Shown: positions 1-6,656, counted from the stretch's first letter. The stretch: DNA of 11,571 bases from Lysobacterales bacterium (GCA_021648045.1 JAKITM010000072.1:1-11571); one strand, 5' to 3'. Program-made: numbers and translations. Notes: a model not told the origin generated them from the sequence alone.

Positions 1-821
1 TAAACTTCAACAAAGTGTCCAAAAATAATCGGGTCTGAGACCTTCATCATGGTGGCTTTCAGGTGTAGGGAGAACAACACATTGTCTTCTTTGGCGCGGG
101 TGATTTGAGCAGCGATAAACTTTCTCAATTCGTTCTTGCTGAGAGCCGATGCATCAATGATTTCGCCTTCAAGCACCGCAATGGATGATTTTAATATCTG
201 CGTATTACCTTCATCGTCAGTTAGTTCAATGCGAACATTAGTGGCGCTATTCACGCAGCGGGATTGCTCTGTTGCGAAAAAATCAGCGCTCTCCATACTG
301 GCAACATGAGTTTTAGAGTCAGCCGACCATGCGCCCATAGAGTGCGGGTTTTTACGAACATAGTTTTTAACTGCCAAAGGAGCCCGACGGTCTGAATTGC
401 CTTCGCGCAAAACCGGGTTAACTGCGCTGCCTTTGATCTTGTCATACTGCGCTCGTATTTTTATTTCTTCCTCGGTTTTAGGGTCTTCAGGGTAGTCAGG
501 TAGTTGAAAACCACTTTGTTGAAGCTCCTTAATTGCCATTTTGAGTTGCGGTACAGAGGCACTGATGTTTGGCAGTTTGATTATATTTGCCTCGGGCTTC
601 AATACCAGCTCGCCAAGCTCAGCCAGGGCATCATTAACTTGCTGGTCAGGGTTCAAATAATCCGGGAACTTGGCCAGTATTCGTCCAGCCAGCGATATAT
701 CACTGGATACAACTTCAATCCCCGCAGCTTTGGCAAATACACGAATAATGGGTAATAACGAACGCGTAGCCAATGCAGGTGCTTCATCGGTTTTGGTATA
801 AATGATTTTTGCTGTAGTCAT
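1..821 (-). CDS. icd2: Monomeric NADP-dependent isocitrate dehydrogenase (N-terminal part)
   Basis: This enzyme oxidatively decarboxylates isocitrate to 2-oxoglutarate in the TCA cycle and makes NADPH in the cytosol. The window holds the first 273 codons of a family that is usually about 740 residues; the rest runs off the left edge. The protein begins MTTAKIIYTKTDEAPALATR. It contains the family block GSAVNPVLREGNSDRRAP at residues 131-148, which places S132, N135, R139 and R145 at the substrate-binding positions known from the Azotobacter vinelandii enzyme. K255 lies in LKATMMK, also at its expected number. The agreement in numbering supports the start at 821, and AGGA (828-831) lies six bases upstream of the ATG. 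The monomeric type is unrelated in overall sequence to the dimeric Icd. No frameshift is seen in the visible part. I see only a weak possible promoter upstream. Confidence 0.95.
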   Translation of the reverse strand, partial: MTTAKIIYTKTDEAPALATRSLLPIIRVFAKAAGIEVVSSDISLAGRILAKFPDYLNPDQQVNDALAELGELVLKPEANIIKLPNISASVPQLKMAIKELQQSGFQLPDYPEDPKTEEEIKIRAQYDKIKGSAVNPVLREGNSDRRAPLAVKNYVRKNPHSMGAWSADSKTHVASMESADFFATEQSRCVNSATNVRIELTDDEGNTQILKSSIAVLEGEIIDASALSKNELRKFIAAQITRAKEDNVLFSLHLKATMMKVSDPIIFGHFVEV

Positions 822-1170
822 TAAAGATCCTGGTTTTGTAACAAATGATTGTAGAGGTAGATATTAACAGATAGTTGCATAGGCGTGGATAGGCACTGGC
901 AAGAGGTGCAGGGCTAATTCCAGAAAGTCAGGGTTTGCTTAAATACCCAAATACTGCCAAGCCGAAGTGCCAAGTCAGGTAGCTTGCAGTAGTAGCAAGG
1001 CGGTCTACGGTGTTTTAGAGCCCTTTGGGCGCTTTCGCTTTGCTCGGCGACCAAAAGACGTCTTTACGGAAATGCGGATAGCATTGTCCGTAGTCTAGCA
1101 GAGATATGATTTTTGTCGAACCCAGTAACGCTTTGCGTTACCCGAGGATTCTCATCCCTCACTTTGTCAA
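822..1170. other. Gene-free spacer rich in inverted repeats
   Basis: No convincing coding region is seen between the isocitrate dehydrogenase start and the tRNA terminator. It contains a series of inverted repeats: CTTGC/GCAAG (983-999), GCCC/GGGC with a TTT loop (1020-1030), the 12-base palindrome AAAGACGTCTTT (1054-1065), an 11-bp stem with one bulged G and a GGATA loop (1065-1092), and GTAACGC/GCGTTAC with a TTT loop (1125-1141). A stretch reading GGGTTCGA on the minus strand (1116-1123) resembles a tRNA T-loop. The region could be a dispersed intergenic repeat, a decayed tRNA tail or a small structured RNA; the sequence alone does not decide. Confidence 0.55.
1065..1092. repeat. Imperfect inverted repeat, 11-bp stem with GGATA loop
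   Basis: TACGGA (1065-1070) and AATGC (1071-1075) pair with GCATT (1081-1085) and TCCGTA (1087-1092), leaving one bulged G at 1086 and a GGATA loop on the plus strand. It abuts the palindrome AAAGACGTCTTT. Neither side has a T-tract, so it is unlikely to be an intrinsic terminator. Confidence 0.6.
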
Positions 1171-1197
1171 TAAAAAAGCCTCGCGGATGCGAGGCTT
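1171..1197 (-). terminator. Intrinsic terminator of tRNA-Ser
   Basis: A perfect 9-bp stem, AAGCCTCGC (1176-1184) with GCGAGGCTT (1189-1197) and a four-base loop, is followed on the minus strand by a run of Ts (the A run at 1172-1177 on the plus strand). It begins seven bases after the encoded CCA of the tRNA, as expected for a single-gene tRNA transcript. Confidence 0.9.
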
Positions 1198-1203
1198 GTT
1201 TAT

Positions 1204-1294
1204 TGGCGGAGAAGGAGGGATTCGAACCCTCGATAGGCTATTAACCTATGCTGGTTTTCAAGACCAGTGCATTCAACCGCTCTGCCACCTCTCC
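1204..1294 (-). tRNA. tRNA-Ser(UGA)
   Basis: Read on the minus strand, the gene starts GGAGAGG and ends CTTCTCC-G-CCA, giving a 7-bp acceptor stem with one G-U pair, discriminator G and a genomically encoded CCA. The anticodon arm is CTGGT-CTTGAAA-ACCAG with anticodon TGA, which reads UCA and other UCN serine codons. A long variable arm (about GCATAGGTTAATAGCCTATC) identifies a class II tRNA, and the T-arm is GAGGG-TTCGAAT-CCCTC. The length of 91 nt including CCA is usual for serine tRNAs. It stands alone, with its own promoter and terminator. Confidence 0.97.
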
Positions 1295-1342
1295 TTATTG
1301 GGTGAATTACCGATTATTTGCTCGGTACGGTTCAGGGTGCGA

Positions 1343-1371
1343 ATTTTAACTAATATCTGCTATTTTGACTA
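1343..1371 (-). promoter_or_regulatory. Promoter of tRNA-Ser
   Basis: On the minus strand TAGTCA (1371-1366, four of six to TTGACA) is followed by a 17-base spacer and TAAAAT (1348-1343, five of six to TATAAT). The expected start near 1336 gives a leader of about 40 nt before the mature tRNA 5' end. A GC-rich discriminator (GCACCC) follows the -10, as is typical of stable-RNA promoters under stringent control. Confidence 0.6.
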
Positions 1372-1431
1372 GTTATTTAGTGAAATATATTTTTACTACT
1401 GTAAGTATGGTAAATTTCCTACATGAGGCAT

Positions 1432-1449
1432 CGTAAATTTGTGCTTACA
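1432..1449 (+). promoter_or_regulatory. Candidate GacA upstream activating sequence
   Basis: CGTAAATTTGTGCTTACA matches the published GacA box TGTAAG-N6-CTTACA at 10 of 12 defined positions; the right half is exact. A further exact left half, TGTAAG, lies at 1400-1405, and CTGTAAG (1399-1405) and CTTACAG (1444-1450) form a perfect 7-bp inverted repeat around the interval. GTAAATTT is also directly repeated at 1410-1417 and 1433-1440. The site ends 77 bases before the gacA ATG, so autoregulation is a plausible inference. Confidence 0.4.
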
Positions 1450-1500
1450 GATGGCTTCAATACGGCGCAGTATGGTTAGTAAGAGGGGCCGGTGAGGTTG

Positions 1501-1527
1501 CTCGGAAACCGAGGAGAGGATATAGGA
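1501..1527 (+). promoter_or_regulatory. gacA leader: GGA motifs at ribosome-binding site
   Basis: A strong Shine-Dalgarno stretch, GAGGAGAGG (1511-1519), lies seven bases before the ATG. Four GGA triplets (1504-1506, 1513-1515, 1518-1520, 1525-1527) cover it and the start codon, and CTCGG-AAA-CCGAG (1501-1513) can form a small hairpin just upstream. Clustered A-GGA motifs over a ribosome-binding site are the usual target of CsrA/RsmA repressors, so translational control by RsmA is possible. That is inference; a strong RBS alone would also explain part of the pattern. Confidence 0.45.
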
Positions 1528-2171
1528 TGATTACATTATTGATTGTAGATGATCACGATTTAGTGAGAACTGGTTTACGCCATATCATCAGTGGTGACTC
1601 TGGTATAGAGGTTGTTGGCGAGGCGGGTGATGGCGAAGAGGCCATTATTAAAAATCGCGACCTGAAGCCGGATGTTGTGTTGCTGGATATTTCTATGCCG
1701 GGCTTGTCTGGCTTTGAAGTGACTAAACGCTTACGCCAGGCTAGTCCAGATGCGCGGATTATTATTCTCACTGTGCATACTGAATCGCCATATCCATCCA
1801 AATTGTTGGATGCTGGTGCAACGGGTTATCTAACCAAGGGTTGTGAAGCATCAGAGCTGCTAGAAGCGATTCACTCAGTTGCTTGTGGTAAACGCTATAT
1901 TGGTGGTGATATTGCCCAGAGACTAGCGCTGTCGTTATTACCTGGAGCTAGTAAATCGCCGTTTGATAATTTAACCTCACGGGAAATAGAGGTTGCCTTG
2001 ATGCTTATGCAGGGAATGGGCGCGCCGCAAATCGCTGAGACTATGAAGTTAAGCCCGAAAACGGTAGCAACTTATAAGTATCGTGTGTATGACAAACTAA
2101 ATGTCCACAAGGAAGTTGAACTGATGAAGCTGGCTTTACGTTACGGTATTATTGAGGTTGAAAATCACTAA
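1527..2171 (+). CDS. gacA: Response regulator GacA/UvrY (LuxR-type)
   Basis: This is the 214-residue response regulator of the GacS/GacA (BarA/UvrY) two-component system, which in gammaproteobacteria activates small RNAs (rsmY/rsmZ, csrB/csrC) that titrate RsmA/CsrA. The receiver domain (about 1-120) has the acidic pair D8-D9, phosphoacceptor D54 in LLDISMPG, T82 and K104. The LuxR-type helix-turn-helix (about 149-208) begins LTSREIEVALMLMQG and includes the recognition segment SPKTVATYKYRVYDKLNV. Length, D54 numbering and C-terminal sequence match GacA closely. The start is supported by the strong GAGGAGAGG ribosome-binding site. In many relatives uvrC follows directly; here a terminator hairpin and convergent rne follow instead. 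No cognate sensor kinase gene is in the window. Confidence 0.95.
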   Translation: MITLLIVDDHDLVRTGLRHIISGDSGIEVVGEAGDGEEAIIKNRDLKPDVVLLDISMPGLSGFEVTKRLRQASPDARIIILTVHTESPYPSKLLDAGATGYLTKGCEASELLEAIHSVACGKRYIGGDIAQRLALSLLPGASKSPFDNLTSREIEVALMLMQGMGAPQIAETMKLSPKTVATYKYRVYDKLNVHKEVELMKLALRYGIIEVENH

Positions 2172-2177
2172 ATAAAA

Positions 2178-2212
2178 TAGCCGGGGCAGTATGAATATGC
2201 TGACCCCGGCTA
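2178..2212. terminator. Terminator between convergent gacA and rne
   Basis: TAGCCGGGG (2178-2186) pairs with CCCCGGCTA (2204-2212), and CAG/CTG extends the stem past one bulged A. On the minus strand it is followed by ATTTTATTT, making a good intrinsic terminator for rne. On the plus strand the following bases (AAGTATTCT) are less T-rich, so termination of gacA there is probably weaker but plausible. Confidence 0.8.
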
Positions 2213-2223
2213 AAGTATTCTAC

Positions 2224-5040
2224 TTAATCAGATTTTGTCCTTGAGGCATCAATCGAAGCCTGCAGCGGGTTTTTCTTCAACGGCTCGACCTTAATCTTTC
2301 CATCAGCACGGCTTTTTAGCTTAAACAGACCCGGTGGTGGCTCGGCCGCAGCGGATGGTGCGTTTTCCAGGCCGCTTGAGGCGCTGGGTTTTTTAGCTGC
2401 TGGTTTTTTAGTATCAGCTTTTTTAGTAACTGCAGCTTTACTTGGCTTGTCAGCTGTCTTTTCCGATACTTTACTAACTTTCTCTGTACCTGGTACTGCT
2501 GTGTCAGCTTTCTTTGACGGCTTGGTTTCACTAGCTGTCGCGGGCTTTTTATCTGCCGGCTTTCTACTGCGCGTAGTTTTAGCAACGGGTTTTTCTACAG
2601 CACTGCTGGTTTTTACTGCAGGTTTTTCGTTGCTGGTTTCAGTGCCTGAAGCTTTATCGACAGCTGGTTTTTCGGTTTTTACCGACATGCTTGGCTTAGA
2701 TTCAACAACGGGTTGAACCGTGGTTTTCTCGGTTTTTACCGGTGTATTTACGGCTTTGCTTTGGCCCTGATTTTGGCTCGGGCTCGGACTTGGCGTAACA
2801 CCTGAGCTTTTGTCTGCAGTTGTTGTCTCGGTATTGTTTTCAGTCGGTTTTGCGGGCGCCCGATTATTTCCTTTACCGGATGTTTTGTAGGGCGAGCGGC
2901 GACGACGCGGTTGCCTGCGCGGCGCATCTGTAGTCGGCTGTTGTGTATTGCCATCTATAGCAGGGTGAGTATTGCCATCGACTTCAACTACTTTTACTTC
3001 GTTCGTTTTTACATTACCGGCAGGTGTGTTCGGCTGCTGGTTTTGTTCTTTAGCAACGGGTTGTTGTTGCTTCTGTTGCTGATTTTGGTTCGGGTTCTGG
3101 TTTTGATTTCTGTTTTGATTCTGATTGCGACCACCGCGTCTACGCGTGGTTTTCTTTTTGCTGGCCTTTTTACTAACTTTCTTTCTCTGCTGTTGACTAC
3201 CGCCATCTGTAGCCTGCTGTTGATTCTGCTGTTGCGGCTGTCTGCGGTTGCGTGACTGATTGGATTGCGAGCTACTACGACGCGTGGTTTTCTTGCTGCG
3301 TTTTTTAGCGGTTTTTTTGTTGCGGTTATCGGGTGTTTGCGTATCTTCTTCTGCACTACCACTAAGGAAACTGAACACACGGGCAAACAGACCGGGGTTC
3401 TTGGTCTCTGCTGCAGTTGCTGCAGCTGGGCGAGCAGGGGCGCGTTGTGGTGAGATACGCGATACTACGGGTTTATCCAAGGTGATGTTTGCCTGGGTAA
3501 CCTGGTTGGCAATAACATCTACCTTGGTTTCGGTGGTTTGTTCAAAGCTGGCATCATCAGATACTTCATCTTTGCGGATCCGACGAATTTCAAATTTCGG
3601 GTGCTTCATCTGATTATTGGCCAGAATGAGAATCGAAATTTTACTGCGCTGCTCCAGTATACGTACCGCATCGCGTTTTTCGTTGAGCAGGAAGTTGGCA
3701 ACACTTGTGGGTACTTCAGCAATGATCTGACCGCTGAAGTCCTTCATAGACTCTTCTTCCATAAGCCTGAGGATAGATAGCGACAGTGATTCCACGCTGC
3801 GAATACGGCCTTGGCCGTCGCAACGAGGGCAGGTTTCTTTACTGGACTCGCCCAGTGAAGGCCGTAAGCGTTGGCGTGACATTTCCAATAGTCCGAAGCG
3901 GGAAATCCGGCCCACTTGAATTCTTGCCTTATCCATTTTTACCGCGCTACGCAAGCGGTCTTCTACATCTTTTTGGTGACGGCGGTTGGTCATATCAATA
4001 AAGTCGATGACCACCAGTCCACCCATGTCACGCAGACGGAATTGACGAGCTATTTCATCGGCAGATTCCAAGTTGGTGTGATAAGCGGTTTCTTCAATCC
4101 CGGCTCCTTTTGTAGAGCGGGCAGAGTTGATGTCAATAGCGATTAGCGCTTCGGTATTGTCAATCACGATTGAACCACCTGAGGGCAGGTGTACTTGGCG
4201 AGAGAAAGCTGATTCAATTTGGCTTTCAATTTGGTAGCGATTAAATAATGGTGTTCTATCAGTGTATAACTTAAGTTTGCGAATGTTGTGCGGCATAACT
4301 TGCTGCATAAATTCGCGCGCTTCATTGAAAGTAGACTCGCTGTCGATCAGGATTTCACCGATATCGTTGCGTAAATAGTCGCGTAGCGCGCGGATAATAA
4401 GGTTGCTTTCCTGATAGATCAGGAAGGGAGCTTTACGGGTCTCTGCGGCTTTTTCTATGGCTGACCATAGGTGTAACAAGTAATCGAGATCCCACTGTAG
4501 CTCTTCAAGATCACGCCCTACACAGGCAGTGCGTACGATAAGCCCCATAGTTTTCGGGACTTCCAGTTGTTTCAGCTGTTCTTTAATTTGTTGGCGCTCT
4601 TCACCCTCAATTCGGCGAGATACACCACCGGCGCGACCATTGGTTGGCATTAATACCATATACCGGCCTGCCAAGGAAATATTGGTGGTTAGCGCAGCGC
4701 CCTTGTGATCGCGCTCTTCTTTAGTGACTTGGACGATGATTTCCTGGCCTTCGCTGACGACTTCCCGAATCTTGGGTCGGCCGTCGGTTTTGTTGGCGGA
4801 GTCCTTGTAACAGGAAGGGTTGATTTCCTTCATCGGCAAGAAGCCGTGGCGGTCTGAACCAAAGTCCACAAAGCAGGCTTCAAGGCTGGCTTCTACGCGG
4901 GTGATTTTGGCTTTGTAAATATTGCCTTTCTTTTGATCGGCAGAGGGGACTTCGATATCAAGGTCGAGCAAGTGCTGACCATTTGCAATTGCTACGCGCA
5001 GCTCTTCTGGCTGTGTAGCATTAATTAACATGCGTTTCAT
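2224..5040 (-). CDS. rne: Ribonuclease E
   Basis: RNase E is the essential endoribonuclease for mRNA decay and rRNA/tRNA processing and the scaffold of the RNA degradosome at the inner membrane. The 938-residue product has the canonical N-terminal catalytic half: start MKRMLINATQPEELRVAIAN, S1 domain at about 35-120, catalytic D303 in AIDINSAR and D346 in VVIDFIDM, and the Zn-link CPRC with C404 and C407, all at Escherichia coli numbering. An amphipathic segment NPGLFARVFSFLSG (548-561) fits the membrane-targeting helix. The C-terminal half is disordered: a Lys/Arg- and Asn/Gln-rich stretch (about 573-670), an Arg-rich RNA-binding motif QPRRRRSPYK (710-719), a long Lys/Pro/Ala/Thr-rich tail, and a more ordered-looking terminus PPPGLFKLKSRADGK (901-915). 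Length is somewhat below the 1061 residues of E. coli. It lies divergently from rluC, as in E. coli. Confidence 0.97.
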   Translation of the reverse strand: MKRMLINATQPEELRVAIANGQHLLDLDIEVPSADQKKGNIYKAKITRVEASLEACFVDFGSDRHGFLPMKEINPSCYKDSANKTDGRPKIREVVSEGQEIIVQVTKEERDHKGAALTTNISLAGRYMVLMPTNGRAGGVSRRIEGEERQQIKEQLKQLEVPKTMGLIVRTACVGRDLEELQWDLDYLLHLWSAIEKAAETRKAPFLIYQESNLIIRALRDYLRNDIGEILIDSESTFNEAREFMQQVMPHNIRKLKLYTDRTPLFNRYQIESQIESAFSRQVHLPSGGSIVIDNTEALIAIDINSARSTKGAGIEETAYHTNLESADEIARQFRLRDMGGLVVIDFIDMTNRRHQKDVEDRLRSAVKMDKARIQVGRISRFGLLEMSRQRLRPSLGESSKETCPRCDGQGRIRSVESLSLSILRLMEEESMKDFSGQIIAEVPTSVANFLLNEKRDAVRILEQRSKISILILANNQMKHPKFEIRRIRKDEVSDDASFEQTTETKVDVIANQVTQANITLDKPVVSRISPQRAPARPAAATAAETKNPGLFARVFSFLSGSAEEDTQTPDNRNKKTAKKRSKKTTRRSSSQSNQSRNRRQPQQQNQQQATDGGSQQQRKKVSKKASKKKTTRRRGGRNQNQNRNQNQNPNQNQQQKQQQPVAKEQNQQPNTPAGNVKTNEVKVVEVDGNTHPAIDGNTQQPTTDAPRRQPRRRRSPYKTSGKGNNRAPAKPTENNTETTTADKSSGVTPSPSPSQNQGQSKAVNTPVKTEKTTVQPVVESKPSMSVKTEKPAVDKASGTETSNEKPAVKTSSAVEKPVAKTTRSRKPADKKPATASETKPSKKADTAVPGTEKVSKVSEKTADKPSKAAVTKKADTKKPAAKKPSASSGLENAPSAAAEPPPGLFKLKSRADGKIKVEPLKKNPLQASIDASRTKSD

Positions 5041-5046
5041 TTTAGC

Positions 5047-5077
5047 GTGTTCCTCGGGTTTTCCCGGAGCAGAACAC
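5047..5077 (-). promoter_or_regulatory. Hairpin sequestering the rne Shine-Dalgarno
   Basis: On the rne transcript GTGTTC (5077-5072) pairs with GAACAC (5052-5047), and an inner stem of CGGG with CCCG, closed by AAAA and extended by CT/AG past a single bulged C, completes about 12 bp. The ribosome-binding site GAGGA (5055-5051), ten bases before the ATG, lies inside the 3' arm. Initiation would therefore need the hairpin to open. E. coli rne is known to be autoregulated through stem-loops in its 5' leader; this element is a candidate counterpart. Confidence 0.65.
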
Positions 5078-5275
5078 CAGATAAAACCTAGCTATTATGC
5101 TGTTTTACCTGAATAAAATATCATTTTAAACAATGCCGGAGGCAAATCCCTCAACAGTCTATTGTTTCGATACTCTACTAATTTACAGCGACCGATAGTG
5201 CTGGCGCTGGGATTAAATTATTTCCCTGAAATCGACTTGCCGCTCCAGGAACACCGCTATTAGTTTTCATTTAAT

Positions 5276-5329
5276 GTGAAACCGTTATTTATTCGGTTTC
5301 ACCGGCAGGTGGGATTTTTAGACCACCTG
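5276..5329 (-). promoter_or_regulatory. Two tandem stem-loops in the rne leader
   Basis: On the rne transcript the first stem is CAGGTGG with CCACCTG (5329-5306, 10-base loop). It is followed three bases later by a perfect 9-bp stem GTGAAACCG with CGGTTTCAC (5302-5276) around the loop AATAAATAA. They lie about 235-290 nt upstream of the start codon, where the E. coli leader carries its sensor stem-loops (hp1-hp3, rne5 family). An A/U-rich single-stranded loop is a typical RNase E target. Assignment to hp2 itself is inference. Confidence 0.5.
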
Positions 5330-5575
5330 TATTAATTTTCTGGCGCGTCAATAACATCAATATCATTGAATTGTGCACCTGTTGCCGGAAACTAACCGCG
5401 GTTTTTTAATTATAAAGGCGGTCTCGGCTGGCAGTATTTTGGCGGTTGTATTCCGCAACTTAAATACTTGATATATTGCACGGTACTGAGGCTACTGCTG
5501 CTAAAATAAATTTTGCGCAGAGGGCAGACAATGCAAATAAAACTGTTTGTTCAAGAGTAATAACAAGAGAATAAA

Positions 5576-5608
5576 TTGATACTTTCTGTCGAACTGCTGA
5601 ATTATAAT
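5576..5608 (+). promoter_or_regulatory. Candidate rluC promoter
   Basis: A perfect -10 TATAAT (5603-5608) lies about 104 bases before the rluC ATG. The best -35, TTGATA (5576-5581, five of six), is 21 bases away, which is longer than optimal. The -10 shares bases with the minus-strand TATAAT because ATTATAAT is palindromic. Confidence 0.35.
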
Positions 5609-5629
5609 GGCTTGCTTTCATAAATTCAA
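5601..5629 (-). promoter_or_regulatory. Candidate distal rne promoter
   Basis: On the minus strand TTGAAT (5629-5624, four of six) is followed by a 17-base spacer and a perfect TATAAT (5606-5601). Transcription from about 5594 would give a leader of roughly 550 nt. A second perfect TATAAT (5414-5409) lacks a good -35 but would give a leader of about 362 nt, near the 361 nt of the main E. coli rne transcript. Confidence 0.45.
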
Positions 5630-5711
5630 TAGCTTAGGCGAACTTCCAAAAGAAGTTATTGAGAGTTACCGGCAAAATATAGCTTACACAAGTTTGAATT
5701 AGAGGCTTTTT

Positions 5712-6641
5712 ATGCAACAAGATAGTCGTACAGTTGAAGTATCAGAAAACCGAGAAGGTCAACGGCTGGATAATTTTTTACTGCGGGAAATGAAAGGCCT
5801 GCCACGGTCGGCCTTGTATCGTCTGATCCGCACTGGGCAGGTTAGGGTCAATAGCAAGCGGGCTAAGCCTACACAGAAATTGCTCAGCGGCGACCGAGTG
5901 CGGATTCCACCGGCTTACCTCACAGATAAGTCTCTGGCCGTGCCGCCTGATTCGGTAGTACAGCAGCTTAGGGAAGCGGTGTTATTTAATGACAAAGACT
6001 TGTTGGTGTTGAATAAACCCGCTGGTTTGGCCGTACATGGCGGTAGCGGATTAAGCTGGGGCCTTATTGATGCTGCCCGATTGGCGTTTTCTGAACCAGA
6101 GCTAGACCTGGCCCATCGGCTTGACCGTGAGACCTCGGGTTGCCTAGTGTTAGCGCGTAGTCGGGAAAGTCTGAAACGAATACATGATTTATTAAAACAC
6201 GGCGGAATGCATAAATCGTACTTGGCCTTACTTCAAGGGCGTTTATCTGAGCAATGTACCGAGGTGGATTTACCTTTGATTAAAGCTAGTGGCCGCGGTG
6301 GTGAGCGTGTGGTGATAGTGGATCATACATCAGGAAAACAGGCGCATTCCATTTTTACCCGCCTGCAAAGCTATCAACAGGCCGATTATGTTGAGGTGCA
6401 AATCACCACCGGGCGCACCCACCAAATCCGTGTGCATGCCCAGGCACTCGGTCATCCGTTAGCCGGGGATAGCAAATACGGGGATAAGTCCTTTAATAAA
6501 GAGCTGCGAATTTTGGGTTTGAAAAACTTGTTTCTGCATGCCCAACGACTGGATATTCCATTGTCCAGCGGGGAAATGTTGCCGATTACAGCGCCATTAC
6601 CAGAAAAACTTCGCGAATTACTCGACAAACTACCTATTTAG
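5712..6641 (+). CDS. rluC: 23S rRNA pseudouridine synthase RluC
   Basis: RluC isomerises uridines 955, 2504 and 2580 (E. coli numbering) of 23S rRNA to pseudouridine. The 309-residue product has an N-terminal S4 RNA-binding domain (about 17-65, RLDNFLLREMKGLPRSALYR) and an RluA-family catalytic domain. The signature HRLDRETSG carries catalytic D138, preceded by the family segment LLVLNKPAGLAVHGG (about 97-111). The conserved GRTHQIRVHAQALGHPLAGD lies in the C-terminal third. The start is supported by AGAGG at 5701-5705. The divergent position from rne is the same as in E. coli, which favours RluC over RluA or RluD. lolC follows after 15 bases, so a shared transcript is likely. Confidence 0.93.
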   Translation: MQQDSRTVEVSENREGQRLDNFLLREMKGLPRSALYRLIRTGQVRVNSKRAKPTQKLLSGDRVRIPPAYLTDKSLAVPPDSVVQQLREAVLFNDKDLLVLNKPAGLAVHGGSGLSWGLIDAARLAFSEPELDLAHRLDRETSGCLVLARSRESLKRIHDLLKHGGMHKSYLALLQGRLSEQCTEVDLPLIKASGRGGERVVIVDHTSGKQAHSIFTRLQSYQQADYVEVQITTGRTHQIRVHAQALGHPLAGDSKYGDKSFNKELRILGLKNLFLHAQRLDIPLSSGEMLPITAPLPEKLRELLDKLPI

Positions 6642-6656
6642 AGGTCTAATTCCGCA

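Larger units (their letters stand above)
5041..5711. other. Divergent rne/rluC intergenic region
   Basis: These 671 bases carry no recognisable gene. They contain the rne leader structures listed separately, a perfect palindrome AACCGCGGTT followed by six Ts (5394-5407, with shared bases), a minus-strand TATAAT at 5414-5409 that would give an rne leader of about 360 nt, and a palindromic ATTATAAT (5601-5608). The large gap fits the long regulated rne leader known from E. coli. Confidence 0.7.

Noticed and set aside
504..755. 83-residue plus-strand open frame
   Set aside because: It is fully antisense to the isocitrate dehydrogenase gene, whose residues match the family at every key position.
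956..1200. Plus-strand RsmY/RsmZ-type small RNA suggested by GGA-bearing hairpin loops
   Set aside because: Only two loop GGA motifs are convincing, no GacA box lies upstream of it, and the last hairpin is better explained as the tRNA terminator on the other strand.
1106..1372. 88-residue plus-strand open frame containing GEGGIRTLDRLLTYAGFQ
   Set aside because: It is the antisense reading of tRNA-Ser and its terminator, a well-known source of false hypothetical proteins.
2447..3613. Several plus-strand open frames with Leu/Val-rich, membrane-like translations
   Set aside because: They lie antisense to the low-complexity Lys/Asn/Gln-rich tail of rne; hydrophobic translations follow from that composition, and no ribosome-binding sites or family matches are seen.
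5394..5407. Plus-strand terminator from AACCGCGGTT followed by Ts
   Set aside because: The palindrome has no room for a loop, so it cannot make a stable terminator hairpin, and no gene upstream on that strand needs one.
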